Shown here one piece after another: positions 58,916-64,000 of a stretch of 64,000 bases of DNA. The stretch is from Glycine soja (Eukaryota > Streptophyta > Magnoliopsida > Fabales > Fabaceae). Location: positions 11,766,204 through 11,830,203 of the forward strand of contig NC_041019.1 of the NCBI RefSeq assembly GCF_004193775.1. The letters are read 5' to 3'. The notes beneath the pieces were generated by a model. That model was not told where the DNA came from. It saw only the letters and a program-made list of their open reading frames with translations, and searched no databases. A program made the position numbers and the translations under genes. The stretch's first letter is position 1. Each line of letters begins with the position of its first letter.

Positions 58916-61900
58916 TCACCCTGTAATTCTACATCTCCCAATAAACTTATTAGAGATATTTACGTATCTACTCCATAAACTTCGAACCTCTGGGAAACCA
59001 ATTTCAAGCCATGGCTTTGCAGGGCCACTGAAATGAATAACAGCTGCAGCTTCTAATTTCTCTTTGCTAATTTCTGCTGATTGATGGCGATAACCTAAAT
59101 CAGTCACAAGCATTGATGAACTTATAGGATGCACTTGACCCTCAAATGTCATCAAGGCAGGTGGAAGCACTCCTGGATTCCACATTGTCATCCCGGACTT
59201 GAGGTTCTGTGAAATCAGATGAGCAGTATGATGACATTGCTGAAGTAGCAATAGTGTATAAATGACTAAATATATGGTATTTTTTGTTGTTGTTGATATT
59301 TGACATAGTTTACAAGTCCAGAATTATCTCTACTGTATGGCTTCAAAAGCATATAGTAGTTCAAAGTGATATTAAACGCGTATGTTGAATGTAATGCAGT
59401 GCTTAAGACCAGTTAAATATTGCTTAGCATAGTATAAAATAATTAAATATCATATGAACATTTCAAATGGCTCATGTTCTTCATCACCAGAGATACACTT
59501 TCATGGAAAAATGAAAATTTAAAGCTTTTCTTGCTAGTTTAATCTTGCATATGGAAGCTTACTAAAATGCATTATGAGTGCAACTCTTTTTCTAACATAC
59601 TCTACTAGTTAAAATTTATTGAAAATTACATCAGGAGAGACTTGTTAAATAAGTAGGACACCAAAAAATTTGTGATTTCCAATAAATTTCAACCAATAGT
59701 AGAGTATGTTTGAAAAAGTGTGTTAAGAGAGTGCATTAGCATTTCTCAAAGCATTATATATCAGAATATAGAGGCTTCATTAAGCACATTTCATCAACAT
59801 ACACTTACAAGTTTCAACCATTGATGGTAGGTCTCCGTAATGTTTGTTCTCCTCCAAGTTTCAAGATCAATAATATTCATGCCATAGAGCCATGCACACT
59901 GATCACCGTCAAAGTTTGATGCAACAAGAGGATGTGAAAAGTTCAAGTAGTTTATGTATTTACTTCCAGGGCAGCAGCCGTCTCCACACCACGACTTGAA
60001 TACAGAACCAATGACTTTGCCATTAAGATCTAGTTCCCACAAAAAAGATATGTCATGTTGTACTACAACATCATCATCCAAGAATACTATCTTTTTGAGA
60101 TCTGGAAACAGCTGTTGTGGTCCACAAAAATCAGATGATGAAACAATCATAGCCAAGCATTTAGACTTTTTGTCAATTATTACTGAATCAGAGGGCTACC
60201 AAAAATAACTAATTACCTCAGGCAAATAAATGCGGAGTTGATTCATCAAGGATAGGCTGCTGGGCCTTAAAGCCTCCAAATATCTGCTATTCTCTTGAGT
60301 ATAGTCAAGGTCCTTTTCCTTATTATAGTATTGCTTCCAAATTAAGTGATTAGTTGCTAGCATCTCTTTAACACCAGCATTCACTTCTTCAGACCAGTCA
60401 TATTGGTGTAATCCCCTAACTTCCACAACTGATTTAATAGAATTGGTGGCAAACCAAGCATGCATTGGAGCATAAGTTTTTTTGTCAGTAACAATATGAA
60501 AAATTAGTTTTTCTGGGTTGATTGAACTTTCAATTGTAGAGGTTACAACAACAGAGGCAGCAAGGACATTGTCAGTTAGGAGAACTAAGTGGTGAAAGGT
60601 AGGGTCAACAAGGCGCGATACAAATTCAGGAGGGGGTAGACGAGATCTGGCCATAGCATTTACAGAATATTCTTCAGCCAACTTTAGACATAGACAATGT
60701 AGACTTTTAGGAATACCATGAGAAGCTAGATGCCAATAAACCGACTCCTGTTGTCTTGCTAATTGCACCTTGCGTTCCAACTGTGATAGCTGAACATGAA
60801 AAGAAGAAATTGCAGATTTTGTGAGAGGATTAAAACTTAACAAACTGCGCTGAATTGAACATTTGTAGCTGACAAGAACTATGCTTCATTGGCCAACAAT
60901 TCAATGAAGCAACGTAACCCACATACAGATAGACTTTGATTATGATGCTACCTTCACCCACATTCCTCCTTATGCTTATTTTATAATTCATCAAAATATA
61001 GAAATTCATATACCATGATACCCTTAGGCTTGAAAGGAACCCCTCCAACTATTGGTCATTTTCTGAAAGCCTCCTGCGGTTCAAAACTCAACATGACAAC
61101 AACTCAACTACCTAAACTTTCCGCATTGTTCAATGTAGTGTAAAATTATCTCCCTGTCCATGTATAGAAAAGCCCCAATAAAGAGGTAATATGCACAGTA
61201 TGATAAGTTGAAGAACGAGTTATTGTGTTTTGAACCACATGGAAATTGACCTATAGTTAAAGGTGATTTCTTGCTTTTTAACCAACATTTTATCTGGGCT
61301 ATTTTTAGAGCATTTGAGCAACTGCCATAAGCACATAATATTAAAATTGGAATATGAATAATCAATCCATTAAGCTTCAATTCAACTCAGTAAATTTCAG
61401 GTTATGTTAACTTTTTTTTCCACATTCCTGATCTATAGACCATGTTCTCTGTAGCCATCCAATTAAAATGTTATATGCCACACAAACTTCAGTTGCACAA
61501 GTTTTTTTGTTTTTTGGTGAATTCCAGTTGCACAAGTTATTCCTTTCATTTTTATGTATTTTCTTTAAGCAAGTGTCTGTTCTGGTGCATGACCAATCGA
61601 CCATAATATGTTAATGTTTATCAGTTAGCTGCATTGGCTTCTCCAGATTTTCACTGCTGAAACGTACACACTGACCCAAGCAATAGATATGCCAGGACAA
61701 GCATTTATTATATTTGGCGCCTCATTGTTAATCAACATCAGAAGGAAACAAAAAAGGAATCACTAGAAAAACGAAACATCAAGATAATCATCACAAAGAG
61801 TAACTAGCAAAAGCAAATGCGGTAAATTTTTTATATACCATGGCTTTGGTCTTGAAAGCAAAAGCCTTAAGGTCTTGTTTTGAGGTCATCTCTTTCACAA

Positions 61901-61982
61901 GTTCATTGAACGACCCTGCTCCCTCATTAACATTACCATCATTTGCCTCTATTAGCGCTCTGGTCAGCTCATCTCTGAGTTC
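58916..61982 (-). CDS. GAUT15-like: GAUT15-like galacturonosyltransferase (GT8), 3' part
   Basis: Four exons read on the minus strand: 61982-61839, 60789-60217, 60111-59809 and 59206-58916. All have GT-AG borders and are in phase, giving 436 codons plus TGA. The acceptor of the first is less certain. The N-terminal membrane anchor and further 5' exons lie beyond the window. Key parts are a coiled-coil-like [59 protein letters not shown], the GT8 nucleotide-sugar and metal motif [11 protein letters not shown], and the C-terminal [13 protein letters not shown] proteins are Golgi type II enzymes that transfer galacturonic acid in pectin synthesis; whether this member is active is not known from sequence. 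The [13 protein letters not shown] region sets it nearer GAUT15 than GAUT12/13/14. No disruption is seen. Confidence 0.9.
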
Positions 61983-63103
61983 CTTCAAGGACATGCAGTA
62001 CCATAGTAGAAAACAGATCATAAATTATCAATTTTTTCCTTAAAAAATTAAAAGGGTGGACAGAGTCTATAGTAGAGACCAAGTTGATAAGTACAGGGCA
62101 GTGCAAACCAAAGTTAAATGTTTGCTACATCATGCCACGTTTATACGAAGATAATACTAGTTTAAAAGTTGTGTTTGTTTCAAAGATAGAATAACTTATT
62201 TATAATTATAAATTTTATATTAAAACGTGCATTGCTATAAAATGAATTGATCTAATGTTTTCTCAAACAGTCGCGTAGTTGGATGATTCCATAAAAGAAC
62301 AGAGACCATGAAGACCCTTGGAAGCAGTGAAAAAAGTTGTGAAGGTAACAACTAGCAGAAAAAGGTAGAAGGGGAAGAAATAATTACACTTCAAGTGGCA
62401 TGGCCATGCCCCATTGCCCCACAGGTAGCAGGAAAGCAACTTGTGAAAATACCGACAATGCACCACCCATTCATAGCAGTATTATATGATTGTTTACGAA
62501 TTCGGAGGAATCATTTTTCTTTTTGTTATTATTTTTTTTTTGTTTACAAGGTAAAACAAGTTTTATTGTGATGCACTGTTCTCAATTTAGATCTATTTCA
62601 TTTACCCGTTGTTACGTTGTGGATCTTTTCAAGAAGCAATGATCACTATCAAACTATTTTAATAATGTAGTATCAATAATTTTATGCCAAAAAGCTTTTA
62701 AACTTACAATGCATATCAAAATTATATCCCAAACAAAAGATGTCTTTTTTTATTATTTATCAGCTGCTTAAATAATATATAATGTTAGATTGTATTTCAG
62801 AAACTAACTTGAATTTTTAATTAAGTTGTACATGTAAACCAGTCAATTTTATTTTTTATTTTTTGAAGATAAATAGATGACCCATCCAAGAAATAACAAA
62901 GAATGGTAACTGCTATAAGGAAAACAAATAAAATTGAAAAAAAAAATGTATCACAAAAAATGATCGATTCAGGATTAGGTTTTTGTCCATAATATCCATT
63001 CTGCAACTTTTACTTTGTCTTTTTTCCCTTTTATCACATTAATAATAACACGTACGCTCACCTGACAAACGACTTTAACCACATGAAGTGGAGATTTCAA
63101 AAG

Positions 63104-63161
<58 letters not shown>

Positions 63162-64000
63162 TGGATAGTTAAAGAAAAGGAAACAACAAAGTATCTCATA
63201 CTGTATGTATGGATATGATCCATTCTGAAGTTTTCTAATGTTGTCAAAATTACGTTGGATTGGGCCTCAGTTGGTGACAGTGAGACAAACCTCTTTAAGT
63301 TTATATTTATTTATGGAATAATTCACGGTACTCCATATAATTTAAGAATATCTCATGTTTTAAGATCATTGATAAATCTCATATCCACATATCAACTTTG
63401 TTGATTTCTATGTCGATCACGGGTATAAGAAAATAGTTTATTTTTTATCTATAATTTTTTTTACATTATCTACCAATAAAAAATCATTATTATTATAATA
63501 ACTTTTAAATAATATTGTAAAAATCAATATAATTATTATACAAGATGACTTGTGATTAGATTATAATGTTAAAATAATTTTTAATCAGTTAATAATATGA
63601 AAATATTTACACTAACAGTACATTAAACTCTAATATTATTCCTAAAACATTTTTCACAACACCTTTTCCTAGATTAGAAATAAAAAAAATTTATAGAATT
63701 CAGAGTGCACAAAACAAACAAATAAGAACATTTTAATTTTAATACACTGTTAATTTAAAAAACTCATGTAAATCAATTTTATCTCTAAAATTAATAATAA
63801 ATTTATAAGATCAACAATTATTACAAATCGACACTAAACAGTAGTTTTTTAAAATGGCATTTGATTAGTTATAAAGTAATAAAATACAGTATAAAGTAAA
63901 CTAGAGCCTAGAGGTAATGCAACCTAAATTCAATAGTATAACTTTTTAGGGTTATTATTTTTAAAATATTGGATTTGTCACCCAACCCAAACGCTGACAA
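61983..64000. other. Probable large intron of the GAUT gene
   Basis: No GAUT N-terminal exon is recognisable here. A hydrophobic open frame at 62263-62466 does not match the family. An AT microsatellite lies at 63107-63158. The 5' exons are presumed to lie past 64000. Confidence 0.5.
63107..63158. repeat. (AT)n microsatellite
   Basis: About 52 bases of uninterrupted AT repeats. Confidence 0.97.

Noticed and set aside
62263..62466. Hydrophobic ORF as a possible GAUT membrane-anchor exon
   Set aside because: Hydrophobicity alone is weak; the surrounding residues do not resemble GAUT N-termini and no clear splice sites link it in phase.

Overview
This is plant nuclear DNA, most likely soybean (Glycine) or a close legume. 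The evidence is AT-rich intergenic DNA, GT-AG introns, nested LTR retrotransposons, a Calypso/Athila-type element with a tRNA-Asp primer site, and plant-specific gene families. Nothing in the window looks bacterial. Only two host genes look intact: an AGAMOUS-clade MADS-box gene of the PLENA/SHATTERPROOF type (coding 21240-29250, plus strand, seven coding exons read by eye) and the 3' part of a GAUT15-like galacturonosyltransferase (last four exons, 61982-58916, minus strand, with the 5' end beyond the window).

Layout. 1-15289 is an old, stop-ridden Calypso/Athila-like Ty3 element on the minus strand, cut by the left window edge. It is interrupted by a 3.0 kb solo LTR (7806-10836, TSD TGTCC) and a 1.6 kb solo LTR (11511-13107, TSD GAGTC). 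The Calypso element appears to have landed in a hAT transposase pseudogene (about 15300-16243). A PPR gene remnant lies at 17085-17316. The MADS gene and its promoter fill 20.8-29.9 kb. A 5'-truncated LINE (30099-30725) and a short hAT element (31290-32149) follow, both with target-site duplications. 33223-43571 has the marks of a degenerate CACTA (En/Spm) transposon: shared subterminal GGTCGCTAA repeats, transposase remnants, and an internal LRR receptor-like gene fragment. It also holds a second solo LTR of the 11.5 kb family (38909-40073, TSD GATCT), a degenerate tandem array, and two Mutator-like MITEs, one carrying a tRNA-Ile-like sequence. Fragments of a GH18 chitinase-like gene and a copia element follow at 45 kb.

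45847-56403 is a foldback element with hAT-like ends and minisatellite arms. Inserted in it is a complete, very young Ty3 element (47239-55721) with a 1572-codon uninterrupted gag-pol ORF and 977-bp LTRs that differ at one position by eye. The remaining DNA to 64 kb holds the GAUT gene and its introns.

The two host genes show no functional link. The main interest is the layered transposon history, which can be read from intact target-site duplications, and a few structures: the foldback minisatellite, gene-fragment capture by the CACTA element, the tRNA-bearing MITE, and the intron placed at the MADS stop codon. Exon boundaries were assigned by reading splice sites and frames; no alignment or database search was run.
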